The notes beneath the pieces were generated by a model. The model had not been told where the DNA came from. It did not search any database and saw only the letters and a program-made list of their open reading frames with translations. The position numbers and the translations under genes were made by a program. From Acidothermaceae bacterium (GTDB lineage: Bacteria > Actinomycetota > Actinomycetes > Acidothermales > Acidothermaceae): DNA of 15,262 nucleotides. Shown in pieces: positions 14,257-15,262 of the stretch. The first letter of the stretch is position 1. Each line of letters opens with the position of its first letter. Where the stretch lies: assembly GCA_025925185.1 (NCBI GenBank), contig JAICLV010000051.1, positions 1-15,262 on the forward strand, given 5' to 3'.

Positions 14257-14262
14257 TACGCT
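14257..14262 (+). promoter_or_regulatory. -10 element for a leaderless deoC transcript
   Basis: TACGCT stands seven bases before the ATG at 14270, with no Shine-Dalgarno sequence before the start codon. Confidence 0.55.
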
Positions 14263-14269
14263 TGGCCGC

Positions 14270-15220
14270 ATGACCCTGACCGCGTCGACCGTCCCCACCG
14301 ACGTCGCCAGCTCCGATTCCGCGCTACGGCGCTTCCTGCACGGGCTGCCCGGCGTCGACCAGGTCGGCGCCGACGCGCGCGCCGCGTCGCTCGCCACGAG
14401 GTCGATCAAGACGACCGCGAAACGCTGGGCGATCGACACCGCGATCTCGATGATCGACCTCACGACGCTCGAGGGCCAGGACACTCCGGGCAAGGTGAAA
14501 GCCCTGTGCGCCAAGGGAGTCCGGCCCGACCCGACCGACGCCAGTTGCCCGAGCGTGGCGGCGATTTGCGTCTATCCAGACCTGGTGGCCACGGCCAAAG
14601 AGCATCTCGGCGAGAGCGGCGTGAAGGTGGCGAGCGTCGCGACGAACTTCCCCAGCGGCCGGGCCGCGTTGCCGGTGAAGCTCGCCGACGTGCGAGCCGC
14701 CGTGTCGAGCGGCGCAGACGAGATCGACATGGTCATCGACCGCGGCGCGTTCCTCTCCGGTCGCTACCTCGAGGTCTACGACGAGATCACCCAGGTGAAG
14801 GCGGCCTGCGGCGGCGCGCACCTGAAGGTCATCCTCGAGACCGGCGAGCTCGCCACCTACGACAACGTGCGGCGCGCGTCGTGGCTCGCGATGCTGGCCG
14901 GCGGCGACTTCATCAAGACCAGCACGGGCAAGGTCTCGCCAGCGGCGACGCTTCCGGTCACGCTCGTGATGCTCGAGGCGGTGCGCGACTTCCGAGACAC
15001 CACCGGCCGCCAGATCGGCGTGAAACCGGCCGGCGGCATCCGCACCACGAAGGACGCCATGCGCTACCTCGTGCTGGTCAACGAGACCGCCGGCGACGAC
15101 TGGCTGACGCCCGACTGGTTCCGCATCGGCGCCTCCGGCCTGCTCAACGACCTGCTGTTGCAGCGGCACAAGCTCACCACCGGTCACTACGACGGTCCCG
15201 ACTACGTGACGATCGACTAG
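14270..15220 (+). CDS. deoC: Deoxyribose-phosphate aldolase
   Basis: A 316-residue TIM-barrel class I aldolase that cleaves 2-deoxyribose-5-phosphate to glyceraldehyde-3-phosphate and acetaldehyde, the last step of deoxynucleoside breakdown. In numbering from a GTG 12 codons upstream (14234), Lys216 in DFIKTSTGKVSP is the Schiff-base lysine, Lys252 in VKPAGGIRTTKDA the helper lysine, and Asp153 in EIDMVIDRGAF the matching Asp of E. coli DeoC; subtract 12 for the start used here. It is the long form, with about 40 extra N-terminal residues and the insertion NETAGDDWLTPDWFRIGASG near the end, as in animal and many actinobacterial enzymes. The ATG at 14270 is preferred because a -10 element lies seven bases before it. 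It follows the punA-mutase pair and precedes a probable aldehyde dehydrogenase, which suits a deoxynucleoside degradation group. Confidence 0.95.
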   Translation: MTLTASTVPTDVASSDSALRRFLHGLPGVDQVGADARAASLATRSIKTTAKRWAIDTAISMIDLTTLEGQDTPGKVKALCAKGVRPDPTDASCPSVAAICVYPDLVATAKEHLGESGVKVASVATNFPSGRAALPVKLADVRAAVSSGADEIDMVIDRGAFLSGRYLEVYDEITQVKAACGGAHLKVILETGELATYDNVRRASWLAMLAGGDFIKTSTGKVSPAATLPVTLVMLEAVRDFRDTTGRQIGVKPAGGIRTTKDAMRYLVLVNETAGDDWLTPDWFRIGASGLLNDLLLQRHKLTTGHYDGPDYVTID

Positions 15221-15235
15221 AAGAGGCTGATCGAA

Positions 15236-15262
15236 GTGGGCAAGCTGTTCGACTACGCGCCC
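15236..15262 (+). CDS. Probable aldehyde dehydrogenase, first 9 codons only
   Basis: GTG at 15236 opens a frame reading (M)GKLFDYAP up to the window edge, with GAAGAGG ending about nine bases upstream. Actinobacterial aldehyde dehydrogenases that follow deoC commonly begin with a similar SKxFEYAPAPES sequence, and such an enzyme could oxidise the acetaldehyde released by DeoC. It starts 15 bases after the deoC stop, so it is probably in the same operon. Nine residues cannot prove the assignment. Confidence 0.5.

Overview
The window is GC-rich, with GTG starts and actinobacterial gene order, so it most likely comes from a motile actinomycete. The run lpdA - gamma-glutamylcyclotransferase-like gene - purine nucleoside phosphorylase - PmmB-type phosphosugar mutase has the same order as the Mycobacterium tuberculosis Rv3303c/Rv3304/Rv3307/Rv3308 region, without the amidohydrolase pair found there. 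Motility is suggested by a chemoreceptor gene preceded by a sequence that fits a FliA-type (sigma-28) promoter.

Region 1 (1-2568): the 5' part of a glycerate kinase gene (minus strand) is followed by a divergent methyl-accepting chemotaxis protein. The receptor has two closely spaced membrane helices, no extracellular sensor domain, and a C-terminal beta-rich module like the carbohydrate-binding-like modules of secreted glycosidases. By topology that module should lie in the cytoplasm.

Region 2 (2577-8219): an L-arabinose/L-ribulose locus. On the minus strand a LacI-type regulator is fused in frame to L-ribulokinase (AraB), with L-ribulose-5-phosphate 4-epimerase (AraD) coupled by an ATGA overlap. 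On the plus strand is a wrecked L-arabinose isomerase gene (araA) with a frameshift, an internal stop and a large internal deletion, followed by a second LacI-type regulator paralogous to the first. The divergent control region (6074-6466) holds promoter hexamers on both strands, each with a copy of the same 12-bp LacI-type operator (11 of 12 bases identical, opposite orientation), and an 11-bp tandem repeat. The locus keeps its kinase and epimerase but cannot make L-ribulose from L-arabinose with this araA.

Region 3 (8225-15262): lpdA (a flavoprotein disulfide reductase-like quinone reductase), a gamma-glutamylcyclotransferase-like protein, punA and a phosphosugar mutase (GTGA overlap), an MFS permease on the minus strand, deoC, and the first codons of a probable aldehyde dehydrogenase. 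PunA releases (deoxy)ribose-1-phosphate, a phosphopentomutase activity would convert it to the 5-phosphate, and DeoC cleaves deoxyribose-5-phosphate to glyceraldehyde-3-phosphate and acetaldehyde, which an aldehyde dehydrogenase could oxidise. Four starts here (lpdA, the cyclotransferase, punA, deoC) have a -10-like hexamer 6-7 nt upstream, as in leaderless actinobacterial transcripts. No tRNA, rRNA, CRISPR array or insertion sequence was seen.
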